64,000 nucleotides of DNA from CAYQMF01 sp964418595. Its GTDB lineage: Bacteria; Planctomycetota; UBA1135; UBA2386. The DNA is taken from positions 1 through 64,000 of the forward strand of contig CAYQMF010000006.1 in NCBI GenBank assembly GCA_964418595.1. The letters are read 5' to 3'. A program made the translations under genes and the position numbers. The notes under the pieces were generated by a model, which was given only the letters and a program-made list of their open reading frames with translations, searched no databases and had not been told where the DNA came from. Shown in pieces: positions 17,965 through 26,085 of the stretch; the stretch's first letter is position 1, and the number at the start of each line of letters is the position of its first letter.

Positions 17965-18026
17965 CTACTACTCCCGCTCGCAACGGCTGAATCCTCGCGC
18001 CACGCGAGGATTCGCGGGAGGAGTAG
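17965..18026. terminator. long bipartite hairpin between convergent genes
   Basis: Outer arms of 13 bases (17965-17977 and 18014-18026, one mismatch) and perfect inner arms of 11 bases (17989-17999 and 18003-18013) around a CCA loop, with an 11-base bulge on one side. A second, bulged GC-rich hairpin precedes it at about 17910-17950. The structure abuts the stop codon of the minus-strand gene at 18028 and is symmetrical, so it could terminate transcription from both sides. No T-rich tail is present. Confidence 0.55.
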
Positions 18027-18027
18027 A

Positions 18028-20844
18028 TCAGCGCCCCTCGCCCGTCCCGCGCCGTTGCCCGGCGTCTTCCTCGTCGCCGAACTGGGTACCGGGGGCCCAG
18101 TTGGCGCCGACCCGCACCGTGAACGGGAGCACGCGGGTCGTGTCGCCAAAGGTCATCTCGACCGCGAACTGACCCGCGGAGACCGTGTCGGGTGCGCCAC
18201 CCGCGCGTCCACCGCGCGCGCCACCGCCACCCCGGCGACCGGCGGTCGGACGCGCCGCGCGCCACGGGATGCGGTGCAGGCCCGCGTCCTTGATGTTGCT
18301 CCGCGAGAACACCTCCTTGCCGGCGGCGTCGAGCACGCGCACCGTCGCGGGGTCGCCGACGTCTTCGCGCAGGTAGACCCAGAACACCGGCCGCGTCTCG
18401 CCGTTCTCGGCGCTCCAGCCGCGGTTGCCGGTGTTGCCGCGGCTCTCGCCGCGCCCGAGCACGATCCCGTCGCGCGGCGGGAATGCGTGGAACGGCTTGG
18501 CCAGCACGCTGGCGCTCATCTCCTCGAACGGCGTGATGTCCATCACGAACAGGCCGCGGCCGTGCGTGCCGACCACGAGGTCGGATTCGCGCGGGTGCAC
18601 CACCATGTCGTGCACGGGGTTGGCGGGCATGTCGCTGCGCAGCGAATGCCAACTCGCACCGTTGTCGACCGACACCTGGACGCCGAGGTCGGTGCCGACG
18701 AACAGCACCTGGTCGTTGCGTGGGTGCTGCCGCACGACGTTGATCGACTCGTCGGGCAGGTTGTTGGCGATGGACACGAACGTCTCGCCGCCGTCGGTCG
18801 TCATGTAGAGGAACGGCTTGCGGATGTCCTCGCGGAAGCCGGTGAAGGACACGAACGCGGTGTCGGCGTCGTGCCCGGACGGCTCGACGCGGGAGACCCA
18901 CAGTCGCTGCGGCATTCCGGGGAAGCGGTCGGTGACCTCGACCCAACGCTCGCCTGCGGTGCGCGTGACCCACACGCGACCGTCGTCGGTGCCTGCCCAG
19001 ATCACGCCGGCCCGCCGCGGCGACTCGGCCAGCGTCGTGATCGTCGCGAACGGGACGTTGCCGGCGATGCGCTCTTGGTCGGCGTACGAGAGGTCGGGGC
19101 TGATGATCTCCCATGTGTCGCCGCGGTCGCGGGAGCGGTGCACGAACTGCGTGCCGAACAGGACGGTGTGCGGGTCGTGCGGGGACAGCGCGATGGGGGA
19201 GTTCCAGTTGGAGCGCAGGGCCGGGGTGCCGCGCGGCGCGCGCGGCCGGATCGACTTCGAGTTGCCGGTGCGGTGGTCGTAGCGATAGACCGCGCCGAAC
19301 TGGGACTCCGAATAGATCGTGTCGGGGTCGGTGGGATCGACGCACGCGTAGAAGCCGTCGCCGCCGCCGATGCGATAGGCGTCGGCGCGCTGCAGGCCGT
19401 TCGTCGTCTCCGCGCGGCTCGGCATGCCCCAGGTTCCGTTGTCCTGCAGGCCGCCGTAGATGCGGTACGGATCGCGCATGTCGACACCCACCGCGTAGTA
19501 CTGGGCCAGCGGCAGCGTGTCGAAGTGATCCCAGGTCTCACCGTTGTCGAAGGACTGCGCGAGCCCGCCGTCGTTGCCGAGCAGCATCCGCCGCGGGTTG
19601 CTCGGGTCGATCCACAGCGCGTGGTTGTCGGAGTGCAGCCGTCGTCCCGGACCCTGGCGCCAGGTCTTGCCGCCATCGGCAGACGTGTGCACCGCGATGT
19701 CGAGGATCCAGAGCCGGTTGGCGTCGCGCGGGTGCACGCGGATCTGGCCGAAGAAGTAGAAGAAGTGACTCGGCCGATCGCTCATGAGTCGGTCCTTCAT
19801 GAGCTTCCAGCTCTTGCCGCTGTCGTCGCTGCGGTAGACCTCGCCGCCGCGGATGCGCGAGGGAGGCGCTGCGATCGCGACCGCACCAGGAGCAGCGACA
19901 TCGGGTTCGGCTCCTGCCGACTCCTTGCCCTCGCCTTCCTTGCCTTCGTCGCCACCCTCACCGTTCTGCGTCGCCGGAGCCCGCTCGGCGCGCTCGCTGC
20001 GCGGATCGGCGGCGTTGCGGTTCTCGATGTAGGCGTACACGATCTTGGGATCGGCCGGGAACACCGCGAGCCCGATGCGACCGAGGTCGCCGCCGGGCAG
20101 GCCGCCACCGAGCTTGTCCCACGATTCACCGCCATCTTCGCTGCGCCAGATGCCGCCGCCCGGACCGCCCTCGGCGAAGTTCCAGGCCCGACGCCGGCAC
20201 TGGTAGCCCGCGGCGAACAGCACGCTCGGATTCTCCGGGTCGATGGCGACATCGGAGAAGCCCGTGTCGTTGTCGACGAACAGAGTCTTCTTCCAGGTCT
20301 GGCCGCCGTCGGCGGTCTTGAAGATGCCGCGCTGCGGTCCCGACGTGTAGAGCGGGCCCATCGCCGCCACGAACGCGACCTGCGCGTCGGTGGGATGCGC
20401 GACGACGCGCGCGATGTGGTCGGTGCCGTCGAGACCGACGTGGGACCAGGTCTTGCCGGCGTCTCCGCTGCGGTAGACGCCGTTGCCGAAGTACCCGCTG
20501 CGCAGGTTGTTCGCCTCGCCGGTGCCGACCCAGACGACCTCGGGATCGATCGGCGACACGGCGAGGGCACCGATGTTCAGGGTGGACTGCTTGTCGAACA
20601 CCGGCGCGAACGTGACGCCGTTGTTGCTGGTCTTGAACACGCCGCCGGTCGCGGCGGCGACGTAGAACTCGGACGGGTTCTTCGGGTTGGCAGCGACGTC
20701 GACGATGCGACCGCCGAAGTTGACGGGGCCGATGCTGCGCCAGGAGAGGGCGCTGAAGACGTCGTCGCGGAGGAAGGCCGGGTCCTGCGCCGTCAGGCAG
20801 GTGGTGAAGGCCACGAGCACCACGGTTCGAGCGAAAGCGTGCAT
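18028..20844 (-). CDS. secreted sortilin-like multi-blade propeller protein
   Basis: Protein of 938 residues with signal peptide MHAFARTVVLVAFTTC. The body holds many BNR/Asp-box motifs (YRSGDAGKTWSHVG, SEDGGESWDKLGG, SADGGKTWRQG, SRDRGDTWEIIS and similar), as in Vps10/sortilin and the YCF48-like propellers. A charged, low-complexity insert rich in Glu, Gly and Ala (around residues 285-330) interrupts the propeller. The opening LSWRSIGPVNFGGRIVDVA is characteristic of large planctomycete and Bacteroidetes exported propellers of unknown substrate. It lies five bases after a paralogue at 20850-23885, so the two are probably cotranscribed. The ATG at 20844 was selected for its signal peptide; the open frame runs much further upstream through the paralogue. 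Confidence 0.85.
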   Translation of the reverse strand: MHAFARTVVLVAFTTCLTAQDPAFLRDDVFSALSWRSIGPVNFGGRIVDVAANPKNPSEFYVAAATGGVFKTSNNGVTFAPVFDKQSTLNIGALAVSPIDPEVVWVGTGEANNLRSGYFGNGVYRSGDAGKTWSHVGLDGTDHIARVVAHPTDAQVAFVAAMGPLYTSGPQRGIFKTADGGQTWKKTLFVDNDTGFSDVAIDPENPSVLFAAGYQCRRRAWNFAEGGPGGGIWRSEDGGESWDKLGGGLPGGDLGRIGLAVFPADPKIVYAYIENRNAADPRSERAERAPATQNGEGGDEGKEGEGKESAGAEPDVAAPGAVAIAAPPSRIRGGEVYRSDDSGKSWKLMKDRLMSDRPSHFFYFFGQIRVHPRDANRLWILDIAVHTSADGGKTWRQGPGRRLHSDNHALWIDPSNPRRMLLGNDGGLAQSFDNGETWDHFDTLPLAQYYAVGVDMRDPYRIYGGLQDNGTWGMPSRAETTNGLQRADAYRIGGGDGFYACVDPTDPDTIYSESQFGAVYRYDHRTGNSKSIRPRAPRGTPALRSNWNSPIALSPHDPHTVLFGTQFVHRSRDRGDTWEIISPDLSYADQERIAGNVPFATITTLAESPRRAGVIWAGTDDGRVWVTRTAGERWVEVTDRFPGMPQRLWVSRVEPSGHDADTAFVSFTGFREDIRKPFLYMTTDGGETFVSIANNLPDESINVVRQHPRNDQVLFVGTDLGVQVSVDNGASWHSLRSDMPANPVHDMVVHPRESDLVVGTHGRGLFVMDITPFEEMSASVLAKPFHAFPPRDGIVLGRGESRGNTGNRGWSAENGETRPVFWVYLREDVGDPATVRVLDAAGKEVFSRSNIKDAGLHRIPWRAARPTAGRRGGGGARGGRAGGAPDTVSAGQFAVEMTFGDTTRVLPFTVRVGANWAPGTQFGDEEDAGQRRGTGEGR

Positions 20845-20849
20845 GGGGT

Positions 20850-23800
20850 TCAGTTCCTGCTGGTGGGGGTCGTGGAGACGTCGCGCGCGTCGTTGGGATC
20901 GGCGCTGACGGTGAAGATCTGCGCGTGCTGCGTGCCCTCGAAGGTCATGCGCGCCGAGTAGGTACCCTGCGCCATGCCTCCACCGCCGCGCAAGCCGCGG
21001 CCGCCGCGACCACCACCACCACCACCACCGCTCCACTGCAGGGCCTGGAGACCCGCGCGCGCGCGCGGGCGCAACGTGGCGACGGTCTGGCCGGTGACGT
21101 CGTGGATGGTCACTTCCGGCGCGGCCTGGGGGGCGGTCTTGAACCACACGTAGATGGTGGCCCCGCTCGGCGGATTGGCCCCGTACAGGTTCTTGTCGCC
21201 CTGCGTGCCGCGGCTGCGCATCCGCCACTGGATGACATTCTCTGGCGCGAACAGGTACGCGTCGCCCTCGGCGATCTTGGCCGTGAACTGCCGCAGCGGC
21301 GCGATGTCGGCAATCCAGATGCCGCGGGCGTGCGTCGCTGCCACGAGGTCGGCGTCGCGACTCTGGATCACGAGGTCGCGGACCGGACCCGTGGGCAGAT
21401 CCTTGCCCATCCGGAACCACTGCTGGCCGCGATCGAGCGACACCCAGCAGCCGACCTCGGTGCCCAGGAACAGGAGGTCCTGGTTCACCTGATCCTCGCA
21501 CAGGACGTGCGCGCACTCCGCCGGCAGGTTGGCGACCAGCGAACGCCAGGTGTTGCCGCGGTCGTTGGACACGAACACGTGCGTCCCGAAGTCGTTCTGA
21601 CGGTGGCCGTCGAAGGTCGCATACACCCGGTCGGTGTTGTGGACGGAGGGATGCAGGCTGCTCACATAGCGCGGCCCGGGCAGGCTCCAGAGCTTGCCGT
21701 GCAGCGCGGTCCACGTCCGACCGTGATCTTCGGTGCGCCAGAGCGCGCCGTCGGCGGTGCCCAGGTAGAGGAGCCCGGCCTGGCGCGGCGACTCGGCGAA
21801 CGCGCTCGCGGTCCCCGTCTCCGTCAACCCGAGCGGGTGGTCGCTGATCAGCTCGCTGTTGCGCCCCTGGTCGAACGAGCGGTACGCGTAGTTGCCAGCG
21901 AAGTACAGGATCTTGCTGTTGTGCGGCGACAGGAAGAACGGCGTGTCCCAGTTGAAGCTGAAGGTCTTCCCGCGCACGCGCGGCTTGCTCACCATCGACG
22001 TACGGTTGGTGCTGCGGTCGAAGCGACCGAGACCGCCGTTCTGGCTGGTGGCGATGATCACGTCCGGGTTGTCCTGGTCGACGGCGGCGCCGAAGCCATC
22101 GCCCTGGAAGATCTTGAACCAGTCGTCGAAGCCGATCCCTTCGCGGAAGCGGCTGTGCGACGGGCCGCCCCACGTCCCGTTGTCCTGCAGGCCGGCGAAC
22201 ACGTTGTAGGGCTGGCGGTTGTCGGTATCGACGTGGTAGGGCTGGCCGATCGACAGGGTCGCCAGTGCTTCCCAGGTGCGCGCGCGGTCGTACGAGATGT
22301 TCACTCCACCGTCGCAGGTCGCGACCAGGTGGTTGCTGTCCTGCGGGTCGATCCACATCGTGTGGAAGTCGACGTGGATCAGGTTGCCGTTGATGCCGGC
22401 GAACGACTTGCCACCGTTGCTGCTCGCCCACAGGGTGGTTCCGCAGCAGTAGATGCGCTGGTCGTCGTTCGGGTCGACCGCGATCCAGCTGTAGTAGAAC
22501 GGGCGCTCCGTGAGGCTGTTGAGGCGACGCCACGTGAGGCCGGCGTCGTCCGAGCGGAACACGCCGCCGGTCTCGTAGCCCTTGTCACCCTGCTCGTCCT
22601 GGACGTTGGGGTTCTGGCCGCCGAGGCGCCCGCCGTTGGGTCCGCTCGAGCCGCCGCCACCCGGGCCGCCGGCGAACCCGGCCGGCCCGCCTGCGGCGGG
22701 GCGTTCGGCGAAGGTGATCTCGACCCTCTTCTCGTCGTCGCCGCGGCGGAACGTGACCTCGGCCTTCTCACCGGCGCTCTTGCCGCGCAGCGCCGCGCTG
22801 ATGTCGGAGTAGGTCTTCACCTCGCGATCGCCGAGCTTGAGGATCACGTCGCCGCTCTGCAGTCCGGCCTGCGCCGCGGGACCGTCGTCGGTCACGCCGG
22901 TGAGGGCCGCGCCGCCGCCGTCGGCGTCCTCGCCCTGCAGGCCGACCATGACCCCGCGTGCCCCGCCGCCGCGCCGCGCTGGTTCGCGCTCGGTGCCGGT
23001 CGTCCAGCCGCTGCGCTCCGTCTCCGCGATCATGAACCACGTGTCCGGGTTCTTGCCGTACACGGAGAGCCCGGCTCGGCCCCACTGGCAGGTCGGCAGG
23101 CCTTCCGTCACACGCTCCCAAGTGTCGCCGGCGTCCGCGCTGCGGAACAGCCCGGCCTTCTCGCCGAAGCGCACCTCGGGGTCGTTGTCGTCGAACTGGT
23201 TGCGGCGCCGTTCGTACATGCACGCCAGCAGGACCTTGGGGTCCTTGGGGTGGAAGCGCACGTCGATGCAGCCGGTGTCGTCATCGAGGTAGAGCACGTG
23301 CTCCCACGACATGCCACCGTCCTTGGTGCGGAAGATCCCGCGCTGGCGGTTGGGACCCCAGAGCTTGCCGAGCGCTGCCACGAACACGATGTCGGGGTTC
23401 TCCGGATGGATCGCGATGTGGCCGATCTGGAACGACTCGCGCAGGCCCATGTGCGTCCACGAGCTGCCGCCGTCGGTCGACTTGTAGACGCCGTCGCCCC
23501 ACGACACCGAGTTGCGCGCGTTGTCTTCGCCGGTGCCGACCCAGACGATGTCGGGGTTGGCGGGGGCGACGGCCACGTCGCCGATCGACGAGACCGCTTC
23601 GTGCTGGAACAGCCCGGTCCACGTCGTGCCGCGGTTCGTGGTCTTCCACACGCCGGCAGCCGCCGTGCCGATGTACCACGTGTGGCCGCTCGCCTCGAAG
23701 TCGGTCACGCGTCCGCCCATGTTGACCGGGCCGAGGTTGCGCCAGGACAAGGCCGCGACCTGATCGGCCTGGAAAGCGGGCGCGGGGGCCGTCTGCTGGG

Positions 23801-23885
23801 GCGCGACTGCCGACGCAGGCGGTTCCTGGGCGCGGAGCGGGGTGGCTGGGAACGCGAGAAGGGACACCCAGATCAGGGTTCGCAT
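20850..23885 (-). CDS. secreted sortilin-like propeller protein with inserted PDZ domain
   Basis: Protein of 1011 residues with signal peptide MRTLIWVSLLAFPATPLRA. It is paralogous to the next gene (shared LSWRNLGPVNMGGRVTDFEA) and has the same Asp-box repeats (STDGGSSWTHMG, TKDGGMSWEHVL, SNDRGNTWRSLV). A PDZ domain is inserted at about 308-397, recognisable by GPAAQAGLQSGDVILKLGDR and the following VKTYSDISAAL. It is followed by a Gly/Pro/Asn linker. The C-terminal region carries a run of seven glycines. PDZ domains bind C-terminal peptides, so a role in binding exported peptides or proteases is possible but unproven. Confidence 0.85.
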   Translation of the reverse strand: MRTLIWVSLLAFPATPLRAQEPPASAVAPQQTAPAPAFQADQVAALSWRNLGPVNMGGRVTDFEASGHTWYIGTAAAGVWKTTNRGTTWTGLFQHEAVSSIGDVAVAPANPDIVWVGTGEDNARNSVSWGDGVYKSTDGGSSWTHMGLRESFQIGHIAIHPENPDIVFVAALGKLWGPNRQRGIFRTKDGGMSWEHVLYLDDDTGCIDVRFHPKDPKVLLACMYERRRNQFDDNDPEVRFGEKAGLFRSADAGDTWERVTEGLPTCQWGRAGLSVYGKNPDTWFMIAETERSGWTTGTEREPARRGGGARGVMVGLQGEDADGGGAALTGVTDDGPAAQAGLQSGDVILKLGDREVKTYSDISAALRGKSAGEKAEVTFRRGDDEKRVEITFAERPAAGGPAGFAGGPGGGGSSGPNGGRLGGQNPNVQDEQGDKGYETGGVFRSDDAGLTWRRLNSLTERPFYYSWIAVDPNDDQRIYCCGTTLWASSNGGKSFAGINGNLIHVDFHTMWIDPQDSNHLVATCDGGVNISYDRARTWEALATLSIGQPYHVDTDNRQPYNVFAGLQDNGTWGGPSHSRFREGIGFDDWFKIFQGDGFGAAVDQDNPDVIIATSQNGGLGRFDRSTNRTSMVSKPRVRGKTFSFNWDTPFFLSPHNSKILYFAGNYAYRSFDQGRNSELISDHPLGLTETGTASAFAESPRQAGLLYLGTADGALWRTEDHGRTWTALHGKLWSLPGPRYVSSLHPSVHNTDRVYATFDGHRQNDFGTHVFVSNDRGNTWRSLVANLPAECAHVLCEDQVNQDLLFLGTEVGCWVSLDRGQQWFRMGKDLPTGPVRDLVIQSRDADLVAATHARGIWIADIAPLRQFTAKIAEGDAYLFAPENVIQWRMRSRGTQGDKNLYGANPPSGATIYVWFKTAPQAAPEVTIHDVTGQTVATLRPRARAGLQALQWSGGGGGGGRGGRGLRGGGGMAQGTYSARMTFEGTQHAQIFTVSADPNDARDVSTTPTSRN

Positions 23886-24065
23886 GCGTGGCCGGGCGTG
23901 GGGACGAGGGCGAGACGCGTGCCGGGAGGTCGGCGCGGGCGAGAGCATACGTGGCCCTCGGGACGGGTGTTTGGGGCAAACGGGCCGCCTGGGGACACGG
24001 CCGCGGGTAACGAGACCCGTGGCGGTCGCACCAGCGCTTCCTTCTCTTCGACCCGGCGTACAGCA

Positions 24066-24123
24066 CGACGCCGCCGCCTGGATCAGGCGGCGGCGTCGGC
24101 ACGCTCGCGGTCAGCCGCGAGCG
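24066..24123 (-). terminator. two tandem perfect hairpins
   Basis: The first has perfect 14-base arms (24066-24079 / 24085-24098) with loop GGATC. The second has 9-base arms (24102-24110 / 24115-24123) with loop TCAG. Both lie 17-74 bases after the stop of the secreted-protein gene ending at 24140, in the expected place for termination. There is no strong T run after the stem on the minus strand. Confidence 0.6.
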
Positions 24124-24139
24124 CTCGACAAGGATCGGC

Positions 24140-25309
24140 TCAGTGCACGCCGCCCAGCGTCCAGGTCATGCCGCCGGTGTGCGACACGAAGCCGGTTGCA
24201 CCCGGGTCACCGATGAACGCCTGGATGGAGATGTTCGCCGAGCACAGGTTGATGCCGTTCGGGATCGGGATCGGCGTGACGCTGACGTTGCTGCCGTCGA
24301 ACGGAACGCCGCTGAACATCGCCGCGCCGCCGAGGTTGACCAGAATCGTGCCGAAGGGCGGGAACGGGATGTTGGCCGGGCCTGCGCCGAGGATCAGGAA
24401 CGGCGATGCGCCGCCGAAGCCGCTGGTGATGCGCAGGTTCGCGACGCTGCCGAGGAACGGCAGCACCGACGTGTCGAACGTCGGGACGCCGTTCGTGCCG
24501 GCCTTGCCGCCACCGTAGGTCGAGGACCCGGCGGGGTTGGTGCAGCCGCTGTGCACCGCGTCGATGCTGAAGATGAAGTACGCCGTGAACGACGCGCCGG
24601 CCGCAACCGCGCGGTCCTTCCACTGCCAGGCGCCGGTGAAGTCGCCGGGGCCGAAGGGCAGGCCGGTGTTGAGCAGGTCGTCGACCGCGACGTTGATCAT
24701 CTTGGTGCGGATCGTCGCGAACGCGCCGACCTCGTAGTTGTCAGAGCCCGGAGCGAACACGTTGGTCACGCCCGCGCAGGTCGTGGCGACCACTTGGACG
24801 CGATCCGGAGTGGGGTTGGCGGTCGCCGTGTTGCTGGTCGCGCCGCACTGGTCGAAGTCGCAGTACGCGTACAGGTTGAGCGCGATCGGCGAGCCCGTGT
24901 TGTTGGTGACGGTCATCTTCTCGACCGCGAAGCCCGAGGTCGCGCCGGACGAGAACACGCGGATATCACGCTCGGCCGCGATGCCGCGGTTGTCGGCGTT
25001 GGCCCAGGTGTACTGCAGGCGGTTGCCGCTGTTGACGGTGCCCAGCGCACCCTGGGCCGCGCCGCTGTTGAAGGCGTACTCCTGCGCATCGCCCAGGATG
25101 CGGTAGTACCACGTCGCCTGGTACAGATGGTCGGTGCCGGCCGCGCCGGTCGCACGGAAGTTGCCCAGGCCAGCCGTCGACACGGTCGTCGTGGGGAACG
25201 ACGTGGTGGAGTAGAAGACGTTGTTGTCGCTGATCGTTCCGGTGACGAGCTGGGCGCTGGCCGGCAGCGCAAAGAGGAGAGCGGCAGAGACGGAGAGGAA
25301 TGAACGCAT
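24140..25309 (-). CDS. secreted protein of unknown function with shared C-terminal module
   Basis: Protein of 389 residues with signal peptide MRSFLSVSAALLFALPASAQ. The region ~30-270 is beta-rich, with YCDFDQCGATSNT and other Asn/Thr/Gly-rich segments that look like an extracellular sandwich or propeller. Residues ~270-389 (beginning near SVANLRITSGFGGAS) form the C-terminal module seen in the other secreted proteins here, including an FLILGAGPANIPFPP turn and a final strand ending GGVH. No enzyme motif is visible. The AAGG sequence 8-11 bases before ATG 25309 may be the ribosome site. A different start at 25651 would add 114 unlikely residues. Confidence 0.8.
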   Translation of the reverse strand: MRSFLSVSAALLFALPASAQLVTGTISDNNVFYSTTSFPTTTVSTAGLGNFRATGAAGTDHLYQATWYYRILGDAQEYAFNSGAAQGALGTVNSGNRLQYTWANADNRGIAAERDIRVFSSGATSGFAVEKMTVTNNTGSPIALNLYAYCDFDQCGATSNTATANPTPDRVQVVATTCAGVTNVFAPGSDNYEVGAFATIRTKMINVAVDDLLNTGLPFGPGDFTGAWQWKDRAVAAGASFTAYFIFSIDAVHSGCTNPAGSSTYGGGKAGTNGVPTFDTSVLPFLGSVANLRITSGFGGASPFLILGAGPANIPFPPFGTILVNLGGAAMFSGVPFDGSNVSVTPIPIPNGINLCSANISIQAFIGDPGATGFVSHTGGMTWTLGGVH

Positions 25310-25547
25310 GGTTGCCTTGCGGAAGAAACGAGAGAAAGAAGAAACCGCAACGCCTGAGGACCGACCGCCGGGGCGGTCGTGGGATGCGTTGCAGTGGTTG
25401 CGAGGCCAGGATACCGCAGGTCTTGTGGGCATGGAACCCTGAGTGCCGAAGGACTGGCCGATCCTCTCTTTCGCTGACGCGCATGGTCGCCCGCGGACAG
25501 AGGCCCATCCCTCCGCTGCCTTCGCCAGCTCGAGTACGCCAGACTGG
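25310..25547. other. intergenic region, no gene seen
   Basis: This 238-base gap separates the start of the secreted-protein gene from the stop of the AhpD-like gene, both on the minus strand. It likely carries the promoter and leader of the 24140-25309 gene. Open frames inside it are short and unlike any family. I see no tRNA, strong hairpin or repeat. Confidence 0.4.
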
Positions 25548-26084
25548 TCAGTCGGGCTCGCGATCGACACCCAGCCCGTCGGCGACGCGGTTGATGTAGT
25601 TGAAGTAGGCCGCGACCTGCACGGTGGCATGGATCTCGAGATCCGAGGCACCGGCGGCCCGCATGGCCTCGACGTCGCTGCGCGCGCACCGCGACGGCGA
25701 CGCGGTCAGCTTCGCCGCGTACGCGAGCAACGCGCGGTGCTTGCCGTCGAGTGCGGGCATCGGATCGGGCGCGGCGAGCGAGTCGATCCGGTCGCGCGGC
25801 GCCTCGGCACGGAGGTCCGCGAGGTGTGCTTCCGTTCAATAGACGCAACGGTTGTGGCGCGACACCGTCACCGCGATCAGCTCGCGGAACCAGCGCGGCA
25901 GGGGCGAGTCGGGATCGGTCGTCGTCGCCTGGTACAGCCCCATCGACGCCTGCAGGATCCGTGGCTGCGGCGACATCACCTCGAGGATCTTGAACACTTT
26001 GCCGGCACGCTCGAGGGCAGCGTCGTAGATCGTGCGCAGCAGCCCCTTCGCGGCGTCGGGTGCGACGGTCTCGATCCAGGCCAT
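25548..26084 (-). CDS. AhpD-family peroxidase-like protein, candidate selenoprotein (CxxU)
   Basis: Read across one in-frame TGA (codon 83), this is a continuous 178-residue AhpD/carboxymuconolactone-decarboxylase-family protein of normal length. Before the TGA: MAWIETVAPDAAKG, then FRELIAVTVSRHNRCVY. After it: TEAHLADLRAEAPRD, then LLAYAAKLTASPS and YFNYINRVADGLGV, all typical of the peroxidase-related branch. In relatives this spot reads C-x-x-C-x3-H, so the TGA replaces the second (peroxidatic-type) cysteine of the redox pair, giving Cys80-Val-Tyr-Sec83 with the conserved His four residues later. The predicted role is reducing peroxides with thiol cofactors. The ATG is two bases after the upstream exonuclease-family stop. 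If the TGA is really a stop, the product would be an inactive 82-residue fragment. Selenocysteine is inference from position and a nearby hairpin. Confidence 0.8.
25802..25824 (-). promoter_or_regulatory. candidate bacterial SECIS hairpin
   Basis: On the coding (minus) strand, eleven bases after the in-frame TGA, the arms CCTCG and CGAGG enclose a GGACCTCCG-containing centre. One fold gives six base pairs with a single bulged C and a ten-base loop beginning GG, placing the loop about 17 bases after the TGA, in the range described for bacterial SECIS elements. Competing folds exist (for example ACGGA with TCCGT), and GC-rich DNA makes chance hairpins common, so this is only supportive. Confidence 0.4.
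25836..25838 (-). other. in-frame TGA at predicted selenocysteine 83
   Basis: The codon reads TGA on the minus strand, between CVY and TEAHLADLR. The same frame is open on both sides and matches one protein family without gap or insertion. A single change from TGC or TGT would restore the family cysteine, so a nonsense mutation or sequencing error is the alternative. Confidence 0.75.
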
Positions 26085-26085
26085 C

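Noticed and set aside
21011..21035. Short run of CCA triplets
   Set aside because: It encodes the polyglycine stretch of the PDZ-propeller protein and is too short to be a meaningful repeat array.
18028..22533. Single 1501-codon reading of the propeller region
   Set aside because: The first ~560 codons are an out-of-frame reading of the upstream paralogue. A clear signal peptide begins at 20844.
20925..24518. Plus-strand open frame of 1197 codons
   Set aside because: It mirrors the propeller gene on the minus strand and its protein is dominated by Arg, Ala and Val with no domain.
25836..25848. Frameshift explanation for the split AhpD-like gene
   Set aside because: The two halves are in the same frame, with only the TGA codon between them. 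No base needs to be added or removed, so a frameshift is not required.
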